Below are positions 8,425 to 18,053 of a stretch of 64,000 nucleotides of DNA, piece by piece. Origin of the DNA: HXMU1420-13 sp963691715 (GTDB taxonomy: Bacteria; Bacteroidota; Rhodothermia; Balneolales; Balneolaceae). The stretch spans positions 3,172,852 through 3,236,851 of the forward strand of contig OY829281.1 of the NCBI GenBank assembly GCA_963691715.1, read 5' to 3'. The notes below the pieces were generated by a model, which was given only the letters and a program-made list of their open reading frames with translations, ran no database searches and was not told the origin of the DNA. Made by a program: the position numbers and the translations under genes. Within the stretch, counting starts at the first letter, position 1. Every line of letters starts with the position of its first letter.

Positions 8425-10041
8425 ATGTCATTAGTAAAATCATTAAATGCTGGTGTAAGCGGATTAAATGCATTCCAAGCAAAAATGGATGTGATAGGTA
8501 ATAATATCGCTAACGTAGATACGGCTGGCTTCAAATCATCATCGATAACATTTGCAGAGATGATGAATCAAAATTTAGGACGCGAAGGTGCAGGTGAATC
8601 TGCCCCTCAATTAAGTAATCAAGTTGGATTAGGAGTAAGAGTTTCATCAATTAGTCGTAATTTTGCACAAGGATCAATGCAAAATACTGGACGGACAACA
8701 GATCTAGCGCTTTCGGGAGAAGGATTTTTTGTCATGAATGCAGGAGGTGAGAACTTACTTTCTCGGGCTGGTAACTTTGTTTTTAATAGCGATGGGTTTT
8801 TAGTGGACCAATCAGGTAATAACGTAATGGGGTACATTGCAGATCGATCAGGAAATATCATATCAGGTGGTTCTCCAGATTCTGTTCGTATCGATTTCGA
8901 AAACCCTCTACCGCCTAAACAGACGGATTTAGTAACACTTACAGGAAATCTTAATGCGAATACCAGTAAAAGTAAAGTCTTACAGGCACAAAGTGGATTT
9001 ACTGTAGCGGGCGAGCCTGCCGATGGAAATACATTAATCAACGATATTTCTCAAACACTAACTAATCTTGTAGACGGAGATCAAATCAATTTTGATGTAA
9101 TACTTAATGATGGTACCACTACGACCATAACACACACATTTACAACAGGGGACACCTTAGAAGACATGATAGCGTCTTTTAATACCGGATTACCAGCAGG
9201 TGAAGGTGAAATGGTTCTCGTGGATGGTGCTTTAACGTTAAGGTCTGAAAAGCTAGGTAATAGCCAATTGGATATTACCGGAGTTAATGTAACAGGAACT
9301 GGATCCATAAACGTAACCAGCTTTGGAATAATACAAGAAGGTCAAACCAATTCCCAAACTATGAGTACAACGGTATTTGATAATTTGGGACGTGCACATT
9401 CTTTAATTTTAGAATTTTCTCAAGTAGCGAACAACGAATGGCAGTATAATGCAAAATTTCTGGATGGTGAAACGATTAGTGCAGGGCAATCTGGTTCAGT
9501 AACCTTTGACGAGTTGGGGCAAATGACATCAGGGGATATTTTTACCCTCACTTTTGAGCCAGGTGGAGGTGCAGGAACAACCTCTTTTGATGTTTCTTTA
9601 GGTGATAAAAATACAGGAACAACTTTTTCACAATATTCTGGACAAAACACAGCAAAGGTTACAAGCCAAGATGGCTATAGATCTGGTCTTCTTGTAGATG
9701 TTGCCATAGATGGTGATGGGCAAGTTCAAGGAATTTATGATAATGGTAATTCTGCAGTTTTAGCACAAATCGCTATTGCTAAAGTTCAAAATCAAAATGG
9801 TCTTGAAATGATTGGTTCTGGTTTATTCCGTGCTACATCTGCTGCAGGTGAAACTTTTATTGATACCGCAGGAAATCTAGCGGGAACAAGCATAAATTCA
9901 GGAAGTTTGGAAGGTTCAAATGTAGATCTTGCTAGAGAGTTTACAAATATGATTACTTCTCAACGTGCATATCAATCTAATGCCAGGGTAATAACAACAT
10001 CCGACGAGATGTTAACTGAGGCTGTAAATTTGAAAAGATAA
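8425..10041 (+). CDS. flgE: FlgE, flagellar hook protein
   Basis: It has 538 residues. The N-terminus MSLVKSLNAGVSGLNAFQAK...NNIANVDTAGFKSS is the axial-protein signature, and the C-terminus SNVDLAREFTNMITSQRAYQSNARVITTSDEM is the FlgE/FlgG-type end. The central FlgE D2 region includes TVFDNLGRAHSL. It polymerises into the hook outside the cell. A good AGGAGA lies 7 bases upstream of the ATG. A strong terminator follows, closing the fliF-flgE part. Confidence 0.97.
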   Translation: MSLVKSLNAGVSGLNAFQAKMDVIGNNIANVDTAGFKSSSITFAEMMNQNLGREGAGESAPQLSNQVGLGVRVSSISRNFAQGSMQNTGRTTDLALSGEGFFVMNAGGENLLSRAGNFVFNSDGFLVDQSGNNVMGYIADRSGNIISGGSPDSVRIDFENPLPPKQTDLVTLTGNLNANTSKSKVLQAQSGFTVAGEPADGNTLINDISQTLTNLVDGDQINFDVILNDGTTTTITHTFTTGDTLEDMIASFNTGLPAGEGEMVLVDGALTLRSEKLGNSQLDITGVNVTGTGSINVTSFGIIQEGQTNSQTMSTTVFDNLGRAHSLILEFSQVANNEWQYNAKFLDGETISAGQSGSVTFDELGQMTSGDIFTLTFEPGGGAGTTSFDVSLGDKNTGTTFSQYSGQNTAKVTSQDGYRSGLLVDVAIDGDGQVQGIYDNGNSAVLAQIAIAKVQNQNGLEMIGSGLFRATSAAGETFIDTAGNLAGTSINSGSLEGSNVDLAREFTNMITSQRAYQSNARVITTSDEMLTEAVNLKR

Positions 10042-10090
10042 TACGTTAGATAATATGTGATCATGTAAAATTTTTCATGGTAGGTTGGTT

Positions 10091-10132
10091 AAAACCCATT
10101 CTCAAATTCAATTTTGGGGATGGGTTTTTTTT
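10091..10132 (+). terminator. Rho-independent terminator after flgE
   Basis: AACCCAT pairs with ATGGGTT, with further pairing of the loop flanks, and is followed directly by eight T. It separates flgE from motA. Confidence 0.85.
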
Positions 10133-10294
10133 ATCCTCCATAAAAAATGGATCGATTTAAAACTTATGTACTTTTAATTAGAAGCCGATAAGATTGGGAG
10201 AACTATTAAACAATCTTCATCCATAATTGCAGTATATGTATAAATTAATATTGTACTTATATATTGTAAAAATTTGAAGCAAAAATGATTAAAT

Positions 10295-11173
10295 ATGCTG
10301 GATAAATCGAGCATGATTGGGTTAGTATTAGGCATTGTCCTAGTGCTTGGAGCCATTCTTCCGAAAGCAAACATAATGATTTTTATTGATATCCCTTCCT
10401 TCATTATTGTTGCAGGTGGTCTTTTTGCTTCAACTATGGTGAGTTTTGATTTCAATAAAATAAAGGGAGCATTTGCTCTAATGATGCGTTTGATGAGAAA
10501 CTCCAACATCGATCTTCGTACCGATATGGAAGTTATAACTTTATTTGCACGCAGAGTTCGTACTGGGGGTCTATTGATACTTGATGAGGATATTAAACAC
10601 TTAAATGACGAGTATTTAAAAAATGGTTTACAATTAGCTGTAGATGGGTTTAAAACGGAAAGCCTTAACAGTATTCTATCGGATGAAATTACTAGTGAAG
10701 AAGAAATATCATTTACAGCCATTAATGTTTTAAACGCAATGAGTAATTTTGCTCCTGCATTTGGCATGATTGGGACTGTAATCGGGATGGTTTTAATGTT
10801 GCAGAACTTAACCAATCCCGAAGCTTTAGGTGCAGGAATTGCAGTAGCACTTTTAACCACATTATATGGAAGTATGCTTTCGAATATGTTATTTGCACCC
10901 CTAGCAGGGAAAGTTACATATCTAGCAGAAAAAGACCTCAACAGAAAAAAAATGTTCAGGGTCGCTATTCTTTCTATTGTAGAGGGTGAAAACCCCAGGA
11001 TAATGGAAAAAAAGATGCTTATTTATATTGAACCAGCTGAGCGTGCTGAATATGTTAAGCATCATGAAGGACTTAAGATCATGAAAACACGTGACGAAAA
11101 GCTTTATAAACTTTGGAAAGAACAACAAGGTAAAGAATGGGAAAACCTAAAGAAGATTCTGGAACCTGGTTAA
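10295..11173 (+). CDS. motA: MotA, stator ion-channel subunit
   Basis: The 292 residues carry four membrane segments: about 7-25, 32-50, 150-172 (MSNFAPAFGMIGTVIGMVLM) and 182-205. The cytoplasmic loop between TM2 and TM3 has the basic/acidic pattern that meets FliG. The motif PAFGMIGTVIGM is diagnostic for MotA/PomA. With MotB it forms the ion channel that drives rotation. It overlaps motB by 37 bases. A GCCGATAA element at 10184-10191 resembles a FliA -10 box, but no good -35 is spaced correctly. Confidence 0.95.
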   Translation: MLDKSSMIGLVLGIVLVLGAILPKANIMIFIDIPSFIIVAGGLFASTMVSFDFNKIKGAFALMMRLMRNSNIDLRTDMEVITLFARRVRTGGLLILDEDIKHLNDEYLKNGLQLAVDGFKTESLNSILSDEITSEEEISFTAINVLNAMSNFAPAFGMIGTVIGMVLMLQNLTNPEALGAGIAVALLTTLYGSMLSNMLFAPLAGKVTYLAEKDLNRKKMFRVAILSIVEGENPRIMEKKMLIYIEPAERAEYVKHHEGLKIMKTRDEKLYKLWKEQQGKEWENLKKILEPG

Positions 11174-11892
11174 TGACATATGGCGATCTCATGACGCTGC
11201 TTTTGGTGTTTTTTGTTTTACTTTATACAATGACTCCAGGAGTAGAAGAGCGGGTCTTCAATAGTTTTATTTCCTACTTCCAACAACATTCGGGTTTTTT
11301 CCCGGATAACAACAGCTTAACAACCGACTTGCAAAATAATCCGAACCCGGAGCAGGTAGACGACTTCCTTGTTGAAAATATGGAACGTTGGCAGGTTATG
11401 GCCGAATTTGTAGAAAATACCAAAGAAACAGAAGGTGTAGACGTAGAGTCTATAGACGATGGTTTTCTAATTACTTTAGCGGATTCCGTTGCCTTTATGA
11501 GTGGTTCTTCAGAATTACTTCCACAAGCAAAGAATATTTTAAATGGAGTTGCTACTTCAATAGGTGATGATTATTGGGAAATTGAAGTACAAGGCCATAC
11601 CGACAATGTTCCAATTGCTAGAGGTGGGATTTACCAAACAAATTGGCATTTGGGAGCAGCACGATCCGTGTCTGTGCTTCAGTATCTTCAAGAAAAAGCA
11701 AACTTAAAACCAGAATTTTTTCAAGCAACAAGCTTTGGAGAGCACAGACCTGTAGCGACGAATGAAACACCAGAAGGAAGAAGATCAAACCGTAGAGTTG
11801 AAATCTATTTAAAAGATAGAACGTTAGAAGCATCAGCTGGTGTAGATTCTGATATAATTACATTCGAAACCTCATTTAATGAGCTTGAGTAG
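11137..11892 (+). CDS. motB: MotB, stator anchor subunit
   Basis: It has 251 residues. One N-terminal membrane helix has the ion-binding Asp in TYGDLMTLLLVFFVLLY (D at residue 17). The C-terminal OmpA-like peptidoglycan-binding domain has EVQGHTDNVPI and GRRSNRRVEI. The N-terminus is short, with no long cytoplasmic tail before the helix. The gene starts inside motA, so the two are probably translationally coupled. Confidence 0.96.
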   Translation: MGKPKEDSGTWLMTYGDLMTLLLVFFVLLYTMTPGVEERVFNSFISYFQQHSGFFPDNNSLTTDLQNNPNPEQVDDFLVENMERWQVMAEFVENTKETEGVDVESIDDGFLITLADSVAFMSGSSELLPQAKNILNGVATSIGDDYWEIEVQGHTDNVPIARGGIYQTNWHLGAARSVSVLQYLQEKANLKPEFFQATSFGEHRPVATNETPEGRRSNRRVEIYLKDRTLEASAGVDSDIITFETSFNELE

Positions 11893-11903
11893 AGAGAATA
11901 ATT

Positions 11904-12398
11904 ATGGCAGACAATAAAGTTAACAAAAAAGAAAAAAAGGCAGGTGGTAAGCCCAAAACACCGCCTAAAAAGCTGATTATAATTGGAAAAATTTTCCTTT
12001 TAGTGCTAATTCTTACAGGTCAAGCTTACCTAGCATATGTGATTGTAGATAAATATTATCCCAGTATTTATATAAAAATGAATACTGAAGATCCACCAGA
12101 AATTGGTACCTACCAAATGGATCAGCTCGTTGTGAATCCTGCAAATACAAACGGCAGAAGGTATTTAATGGTAGAAATTAGCCTTGAACTGAATGTAGAA
12201 CACATTCCTTTAATGGAAACTACTAATCCTAGAGTAAGACAAGAACTCATAGAAACTTTCTCGAGGAGAACGGTAAGTCAACTTACAACGCCTAAAGAGA
12301 GAGACCTATTACGAAAAGAGGTTGTTGAAATAATAAATTCCTCGATTGGTGAGACTTCGGTACAGAACTTGTATTTCACAAAGTATGTACTTCAATGA
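11904..12398 (+). CDS. fliL: FliL, basal-body-associated protein
   Basis: It has 164 residues: a lysine-rich cytoplasmic start, one membrane segment (LIIIGKIFLLVLILTGQAYL, about 24-43) and a periplasmic domain with YQMDQLVVNPANTNGRRYL and a VEISLEL strand, the FliL hallmark. It surrounds and stabilises the stator. It stands between motB and fliM. Confidence 0.9.
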   Translation: MADNKVNKKEKKAGGKPKTPPKKLIIIGKIFLLVLILTGQAYLAYVIVDKYYPSIYIKMNTEDPPEIGTYQMDQLVVNPANTNGRRYLMVEISLELNVEHIPLMETTNPRVRQELIETFSRRTVSQLTTPKERDLLRKEVVEIINSSIGETSVQNLYFTKYVLQ

Positions 12399-12422
12399 TT
12401 ATAAATATATACTTTGAAAACG

Positions 12423-13358
12423 ATGGATTCCCAGTCACCCAAAAAGAGAAAGGGAAAAGTTAAGTATGTAGTACCCTACGACTTTAAACGTCCAAAGCTC
12501 TTCAGTAAAGAGATAATGCGAACTATTACGCTTATCCATGATAACATATCTAGAGGAATGAGCAGAATTTTTAGCGCATCTTTAAACTATAAAACGGATG
12601 TATCCTTAAACAAAATTGAACAATTTTCGCCAACAGATTTTATTTCTGATATTCCCGCCCCAGCTGTAATTTATATACATGTTGGACAAACTATGGGAGG
12701 AGATATCATTCTTACAATGCCTCCGCAATTTTGTATTCATATCATTGAACGAGAAAGTGGGGGGTCAGGAATTGACCTAAGTTATAAGCGTAACCTCACA
12801 ACGATTGAAGAAAAAATTATATCGAGAATACAACAACGTATTCAATCTGAAATAAGAAAAGCTTGGCAACCTTATTTACATTTTGAAGTTGAGAAAGTTC
12901 ATTATGAAAGTAAGCCTGAGAATATTCACCTTCGATCTGTAGATCCATTGCTTTCTGCAAAAATAAAGATTGATTTACAAGGACAACTCGTTGAGTTGGG
13001 TATTTCATATACCTACAGTTTTCTTAAAAGAGCACTGAATGATTCTATCATAAAAAAAGATCGCGGTGCAAATCTTGAAAGACTTAATGTAGAAGAGTCT
13101 ATTGACTACCGTCGAACTTTAAAAAAAGCTCCTGTAGTTATTCAACCCATTCTTGGTACAACCATTTTGTCTTTAGATGATATTTTAAGTTTGAAAGAGG
13201 GAGATACCATCCCATTAGTACAAAAATCAGATGAGCCACTCGAAATTAAAATCAATGGAATTACCAAAATGAATGGTTTTCCAGGGTTGAAACAAGGAAG
13301 AAAAGCAATTAAAGTGTTCGATATAATAGAAGAAATTAATGAACAAGAACTGGTGTAA
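12423..13358 (+). CDS. fliM: FliM, motor switch protein without the usual N-terminal CheY-binding motif
   Basis: The ATG at 12423 is chosen; a TTG nine bases upstream (12414) would add three residues. The protein starts with a lysine-rich tail and passes directly into YDFKRPKLFSKEIMRTI, the start of the FliM middle domain. The LSQxEIDxLL segment that binds phospho-CheY in most FliM proteins is absent. The middle domain (GGDIILTMPP, about 95-105) and the C-terminal SpoA domain (VQPILGTTILSLDDILSLKEGD, here shortened in quotation to ILSLDDILSLKEGD) are intact. It forms the C-ring with FliG and FliN. Confidence 0.9.
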   Translation: MDSQSPKKRKGKVKYVVPYDFKRPKLFSKEIMRTITLIHDNISRGMSRIFSASLNYKTDVSLNKIEQFSPTDFISDIPAPAVIYIHVGQTMGGDIILTMPPQFCIHIIERESGGSGIDLSYKRNLTTIEEKIISRIQQRIQSEIRKAWQPYLHFEVEKVHYESKPENIHLRSVDPLLSAKIKIDLQGQLVELGISYTYSFLKRALNDSIIKKDRGANLERLNVEESIDYRRTLKKAPVVIQPILGTTILSLDDILSLKEGDTIPLVQKSDEPLEIKINGITKMNGFPGLKQGRKAIKVFDIIEEINEQELV

Positions 13359-13360
13359 TT

Positions 13361-14293
13361 ATGGAAAATTTTGTAGAAAAAATCACCCAATATCTCCCAA
13401 AAATTGAAGAGTTTCTTACTTCAGTGTTACTTGAAGAAACAACGGTTACTATTACAGAATCAGAGATTTTTAACGCTGCAGATAACTTTGATGCATTAGG
13501 AGATGAAGACATTTACCTTTTTTCTTTTGATAAAGTAAATAATATGGATGTCATCACTATTCTAGATAAAGAATGGTTTGGTTTATTGTCAAGCATTATG
13601 CTGGGGATAGAAGAAAAAACGTTCAATGATAAGACCATTGACTTACTGAAAAATTTCTCTAGTGAACTAAAAACTGCATTACAATCAGTACTTTCTGATG
13701 AAGGAATCGAAGTTGATGTAGATGAGATTATCCCAATGAAGCATTCTCAAGTTACGACAGAACTGCATCATACAGAATATCATTTAACAAAATTAGAAGT
13801 TGAAGGTATTGCCGATGAAAACGTGCATGCAATGGTTTTAATTGGAAATCCCGAAGCAATGATCATCATCGAAGAGCCAGAGGAAGAACAAGCCCCTGTA
13901 GTTGACAGTGAAGGGTTTAAGGAAACCAGCGGTGAAGAACTTGGTGAAATTCCTGATGAAGTTTTATCCGGTAGTTATATTGAATTTGAGGATTTTGAGG
14001 AGGATGCTCCTCTTGATATCGTATCTGAAGATGGTAAAAGTATGGATATGCTTAGAGATGTCAATATGGACGTATCAGTAGAACTTGGTAGAATAGAGCT
14101 ACCTCTTGGGCGAGTACTTCAATTGGCAAAAGGTTCTGTATTAGAACTCGATAAACTTGCAGGCGAACCAGTTGATATTATGGTAAATGGACAAAGAATT
14201 GCTCAAGGAGAGGTAGTAGTAATCGACGAGCATTTTGGAGTTAGAATTTCAAATCTAATTACTACCAGACAACATTTAGTAAAAATGAATTGA
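13361..14293 (+). CDS. fliN: FliN/FliY-type motor switch protein with a long N-terminal domain
   Basis: At 310 residues it is far longer than plain FliN (about 130). The last 85 residues are a SpoA domain (VNMDVSVELGRIELPLGR, VLQLAKGSVLELDKLAGEPV, INGQ-like MVNGQRIAQGEVVVID). The first 170 residues look like a CheC/FliY-like phosphatase-type domain (FVEKITQYLPKIEEFLTSVL, then MVLIGNPEAMIIIEEPEEE), joined by an acidic linker. This resembles FliY of Firmicutes and spirochaetes. Whether it has CheY-P phosphatase activity cannot be told. It follows fliM by 2 bases. Confidence 0.85.
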   Translation: MENFVEKITQYLPKIEEFLTSVLLEETTVTITESEIFNAADNFDALGDEDIYLFSFDKVNNMDVITILDKEWFGLLSSIMLGIEEKTFNDKTIDLLKNFSSELKTALQSVLSDEGIEVDVDEIIPMKHSQVTTELHHTEYHLTKLEVEGIADENVHAMVLIGNPEAMIIIEEPEEEQAPVVDSEGFKETSGEELGEIPDEVLSGSYIEFEDFEEDAPLDIVSEDGKSMDMLRDVNMDVSVELGRIELPLGRVLQLAKGSVLELDKLAGEPVDIMVNGQRIAQGEVVVIDEHFGVRISNLITTRQHLVKMN

Positions 14294-14880
14294 TGAATCT
14301 AACTAGCCTACTCAATCAATCAACAAAACAACCAAAAACAATTCTTAGAATAGTTATATCTATAAGCATAGGATTACTTGTTCTTTGGATTTTTTTAGTT
14401 TCGAAAATGGATGTGCCAAGTCAGCGAGATTCTGTACTTGTTAAAGCTGACACAAGTACTAGCATAACTGACTTAAGGAGTAATCTATTAGGAGAAAATC
14501 AATCCCCTCAGTCATCATCTCAAGGAAGAGCAGCTGTAACTGATGAAGAGCCACTATTTCAAAATGCATTTACCACATTTTTTATCATGGTTGTGGTTTT
14601 AGGAAGTATATGGTTGTGGACTATTAAGAAGAAAAAAAATACAGTTAATTCGGATCAAGATATAAAAGATATTTCCCAGCATGTCATTGGACAAGGAGTG
14701 CAGCTCAAAATTCTTGAAATAAATGAGGAAGTTTGGGTGCTAGGTGTTACTTCTAATTCTATCAACTTACTACATAGATATCAAAAAAATGAATGGCATC
14801 CATCAAACATTCCCGATCGTGACTCTGAGGAAATCTCTGATAGTGACTTTAACTCGATATTTAAGCTATTAGGGAATTGA
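14293..14880 (+). CDS. fliO: FliO, export-gate assembly protein
   Basis: About 195 residues with two membrane segments: TILRIVISISIGLLVLWIFL near the N-terminus and FTTFFIMVVVLGSIWLW at about 95-111. A small FliO domain follows (GVQLKILEINEEVWVLGVTS, NSINLLHR). The ATG overlaps the fliN stop (TGATG); a TTG three bases earlier is possible. FliO helps build the FliP ring. Position between fliN and fliP is the strongest support, since this family is poorly conserved. Confidence 0.78.
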   Translation: MNLTSLLNQSTKQPKTILRIVISISIGLLVLWIFLVSKMDVPSQRDSVLVKADTSTSITDLRSNLLGENQSPQSSSQGRAAVTDEEPLFQNAFTTFFIMVVVLGSIWLWTIKKKKNTVNSDQDIKDISQHVIGQGVQLKILEINEEVWVLGVTSNSINLLHRYQKNEWHPSNIPDRDSEEISDSDFNSIFKLLGN

Positions 14881-14884
14881 TAGT

Positions 14885-15673
14885 ATGAATTGGGTTATAA
14901 TCAATCAAGTTAGCAAGCCAGCCAAACAACTAACTATTCTGCTTGCACTAACATTCGTGTTTACATTACTTCCAGACTTTGCTCTTGCACAATCCATGAT
15001 ACCTCAAATCGACGTATCAATAGGAGGTGGTGGAAGCTCAGAAGACGATTTTTCGTCTGCTATTCAAGCATTAGTACTTATAACAGTACTTTCTTTTGGG
15101 GCTGCTTTTGTAACAATGATGACCAGTTTTACCAGAATTATTGTGGTTTTCTTTTTCTTAAGAATGGGTTTAGGAACGCAACAATCTCCGCCTAATCAGG
15201 TGTTAATTGGACTTGCCCTTTTTCTTACAATTTTCATAATGAAACCAACTTTTGATGAAATTAATGAAGTTGCTATTCAACCTTACACCAATGATCAGAT
15301 GACGCAAATGGAGGCTTTATCAGCAGCTTCAATTCCGTTGAAAGAGTTTATGATTAAGCAAACAAGCGACCAAGATCTACTTTACTTTATGGATATGGCG
15401 GGTCTTCAAACGGTTGGTTCTGCCGAAACACTTCCATTATTTGTGGCTGTACCTGCATATGTAATTAGTGAATTAAGAATTGCATTTCAAATAGGGTTTA
15501 TGATATATATCCCATTTATGGTAATAGATTTGGTAGTAGCGTCCATTCTTCTTGCTATGGGGATTATGTTTTTACCCCCAGTGATGGTCTCATTACCATT
15601 CAAGATTTTAATTTTCGTATTAACAGATGGTTGGTACCTATTGGTGTCATCCCTAGTAGAAAGTTTTAGGTAA
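14885..15673 (+). CDS. fliP: FliP, export-gate membrane protein
   Basis: It has 262 residues: a cleavable-looking signal (LTFVFTLLPDFALAQS) and then FliP motifs including MMTSFTRIIVVFFFLRMGLG (about 78-97), PPNQVLIGLALFLT and FKILIFVLTDGWYLLVSSL at the C-terminus. FliP5-FliQ4-FliR1 forms the core of the export gate inside the MS ring. It is followed directly by fliQ and fliR. Confidence 0.97.
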   Translation: MNWVIINQVSKPAKQLTILLALTFVFTLLPDFALAQSMIPQIDVSIGGGGSSEDDFSSAIQALVLITVLSFGAAFVTMMTSFTRIIVVFFFLRMGLGTQQSPPNQVLIGLALFLTIFIMKPTFDEINEVAIQPYTNDQMTQMEALSAASIPLKEFMIKQTSDQDLLYFMDMAGLQTVGSAETLPLFVAVPAYVISELRIAFQIGFMIYIPFMVIDLVVASILLAMGIMFLPPVMVSLPFKILIFVLTDGWYLLVSSLVESFR

Positions 15674-15677
15674 CACT

Positions 15678-15947
15678 ATGAATATTGATGCAGCATTATA
15701 TTGGGTTCAAGAAATGTTAACCACAGTAGTCGTACTTTGTGCACCTGTTATGATTGCAGCAGTAAGTGTTGGTCTAGGTATTGCTATTTTTCAAGCAGCT
15801 ACATCTATCCAAGAAATGACATTAACCTATGTTCCAAAAATGGTTGCAGTAGTAGTTGTACTATTTTTAATGTTCGGTTTTATGTTACAGTTTGCGATTG
15901 ATTTTACTCAACGTGCTTTTGAATTTATTCCGCAAATAGCATTATAA
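15678..15947 (+). CDS. fliQ: FliQ, export-gate membrane protein
   Basis: It has 89 residues and two membrane helices. The motif VGLGIAIFQAATSIQEMTLT (about 32-51) matches the FliQ/SpaQ consensus, and the end (PKMVAVVVVLFLMFGFML) is typical. It lies 4 bases after fliP and 12 before fliR. Confidence 0.96.
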   Translation: MNIDAALYWVQEMLTTVVVLCAPVMIAAVSVGLGIAIFQAATSIQEMTLTYVPKMVAVVVVLFLMFGFMLQFAIDFTQRAFEFIPQIAL

Positions 15948-15959
15948 GGCGGATTAATA

Positions 15960-16757
15960 ATGGGTAGTGAATCACTTACTATAGATTTAATTCTATCTGG
16001 GTTTTTGATCTTTGTAAGAGTTAGTGGAGTTGTTATGACTGCTCCCTTTTTTAACAATAGCTCTTTTCCAATGCAGGTGAGATTGTATTTCGCCATGGTT
16101 GTTTCAATACTTCTATTTTATGTTATACCTGGAGAAAGTGCATTTATTAGTGCCTCGGATGGGGTAATAGCTATATTTATTGCTATTGTAGCTGAAGCAT
16201 TAGTTGGTATGGCAATGGGAATCGTGGGTCAATTAGTATTTGCAGGGTTCGAAATGGCTGGTACTCTAATAAGTTACAATACAGGTCTAAGTTTTGCTGT
16301 AATGATGGATTCAGCAACAAATAAACAAAACTCGATTGTGGCAAATATTATGGGAATGATAGCTATTATCATTTTTCTAAGTATTGATGGTGATAAAATC
16401 TATTTAACAGCTATTGCTAAAAGTTACCAAATTGTACCTGCCGTTGATCATAATGTACATTTAGCAGGAACATATATGCTTGAAGTTGCAACCTATCTTT
16501 TTGTTTTAGGCGTTCAGCTTACAGCTCCATTTATGATGGCTATTTTCCTATTGGATGTATCACTTGCAATATTCGGTCGCATTATGCCACAAGCCAATCT
16601 GATGTTCATAGCATTACCTGTAAAAATGGGGGTTGGTGTGTCTGTTTTTATATTAATTTTACCCTATTTACCCACGGCTTTTGATGTTATATTCCAAAAC
16701 CTATTTTTTTTCCTAGAGGGTGTACTAGGAAATATCGTACCTACCATCAATCCATAG
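15960..16757 (+). CDS. fliR: FliR, export-gate membrane protein
   Basis: It has 265 residues and six predicted membrane helices. FVRVSGVVMTAPFFNNSSFP and EALVGMAMGIVGQLVFAGFE, followed by AGTLISYNTGLSFA, are FliR signatures, and the end has FGRIMPQANLMFIALPVKMG. It completes the plus-strand operon. The next gene is on the opposite strand. Confidence 0.96.
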   Translation: MGSESLTIDLILSGFLIFVRVSGVVMTAPFFNNSSFPMQVRLYFAMVVSILLFYVIPGESAFISASDGVIAIFIAIVAEALVGMAMGIVGQLVFAGFEMAGTLISYNTGLSFAVMMDSATNKQNSIVANIMGMIAIIIFLSIDGDKIYLTAIAKSYQIVPAVDHNVHLAGTYMLEVATYLFVLGVQLTAPFMMAIFLLDVSLAIFGRIMPQANLMFIALPVKMGVGVSVFILILPYLPTAFDVIFQNLFFFLEGVLGNIVPTINP

Positions 16758-16912
16758 AGTAACATTGATGAACTATTTTTAAAGATGTCTAATCATTATG
16801 CACTTAATTTCAGTGCCCCTACTAAAGCCAAATTCTTATCTTAAAAATGTATTCAAGATTTTAGATTGTAATAAATTATTTTCTATTAAAGTAAATTTAT
16901 CTTAGTACTGTT

Positions 16913-17173
16913 TTAAACCTTTAAGTCTACTTTAATTCCTTTCCCGTCATCCTTTTCTTTTATAATTTCTGGTACTTGGGGTAATTTGAAAGGAATTTCT
17001 ACTTCCATATGCGATTTAGAGGCCTGACTAATTGTTACCTCATCGATAATGAACTTTGAATTGCGTTCCCTTTCTTGCTGTCTCTTCCTATTCTGTTGTT
17101 CCTCTTCATCTCTTTTGTGTCTCAAAAGATCTGGGATTTTACGAAGTTTCGATATTTTAGGTAAGAGTGACAT
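16913..17173 (-). CDS. Small hypothetical protein downstream of fliA
   Basis: This 86-residue protein is not recognised. The first half is highly charged and helical (RHKRDEEEQQNRKRQQERER), and the second half may form strands (EVEIPFKLPQVPEII). No signal or membrane segment is seen. It starts 107 bases beyond the fliA stop on the same strand. An ACCGATAA element at about 17210-17217 upstream (minus strand) resembles a FliA -10 box with only a weak -35. A flagellar role is suggested by location alone. Confidence 0.55.
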   Translation of the reverse strand: MSLLPKISKLRKIPDLLRHKRDEEEQQNRKRQQERERNSKFIIDEVTISQASKSHMEVEIPFKLPQVPEIIKEKDDGKGIKVDLKV

Positions 17174-17280
17174 GCAACGTATTCCGAAGGTGTATTAGTC
17201 CTATCACGGTTATCGGTTGGTCGTAACTTTACTAAAATATATAGGGATTAAAATTTTTTAATAATAATCGTAAGTAGATA

Positions 17281-18051
17281 TTAATTTTCGATATATACTA
17301 CTTCTTCTTTGGTAAGTTCTTGGCGTAATTGTAGCAATAACTTACCGACAATTTGCGATATACGTGCTTCAGTTAACTCCAGTAATAATGCAATTTCACT
17401 CATTGTCATATCTTCGTAGTAATATAGCATCAATATAAGTCGGTCACGTTCTTTAAGCTCACCAATTTTTTTCATGATTGCATTAGTACGCTCTTTTTTC
17501 TCCAAGTTATTATCTGGCACTTCGCTATTAGGATCTACTTGAGTTTCGTAATAGGAAACGGAATCTGCATCATAAGCCGGGCTATCAAGAGATAGTACAT
17601 TTCTTTGTTGAACGTTAGATAGTAATTTATAATAGTCCTCGATATCCATTTCTAATTCATCGGCAATTTCTTGACTAGATGGCTCACGGCCTAAAATTTG
17701 ACTCAGTTGTTCTACTGCTTTTTGGACTTCACCATAATTTTTACGCTGTTTTCTTGGAAGTTGATCTATACTTCGTAGATAATCAACGATAGAACCTCTA
17801 ATTCGGTAATATGCAAACGTGTTAAACTGTATGTTCCTGCTACAATCATAGGATTCCATCGCCTGTAGTAACCCAGTAATGGCTGCACTTTCTAAATCTT
17901 CTCTTTGAGATAATGGCTGATCAGGACGACTAATTTTACCAATTATACTTCGTATAAGCGGCATTGATTTACTGATGATTGAATTTCTAAGTGCATCAAT
18001 TGGATTGCTTGCATAGAGCTCAATTAATTCTTGTAATGTCTTATTTCCCAT
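17281..18051 (-). CDS. fliA: FliA, flagellar sigma-28 factor
   Basis: It has 256 residues. Region 2 is clear (DLESAAITGLLQAMESYD, FNTFAYYRIRGSIVDYLRS), then region 3 (GREPSSQEIADELEMDIEDY) and region 4 with the helix-turn-helix (DMTMSEIALLLELTEARISQ). It directs RNA polymerase to late flagellar promoters. Candidate targets in this window share TAAG-like and CGATAA boxes 16 bases apart (upstream of four flagellin genes and fliS). It is the last gene of the flhB-flhA-flhF-flhG unit. Confidence 0.95.
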   Translation of the reverse strand: MGNKTLQELIELYASNPIDALRNSIISKSMPLIRSIIGKISRPDQPLSQREDLESAAITGLLQAMESYDCSRNIQFNTFAYYRIRGSIVDYLRSIDQLPRKQRKNYGEVQKAVEQLSQILGREPSSQEIADELEMDIEDYYKLLSNVQQRNVLSLDSPAYDADSVSYYETQVDPNSEVPDNNLEKKERTNAIMKKIGELKERDRLILMLYYYEDMTMSEIALLLELTEARISQIVGKLLLQLRQELTKEEVVYIEN

Positions 18052-18053
18052 GA

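Noticed and set aside
10184..10191. GCCGATAA before motA as a FliA promoter
   Set aside because: No TAAG/TAAA lies 15-16 bases upstream; kept only as a remark.
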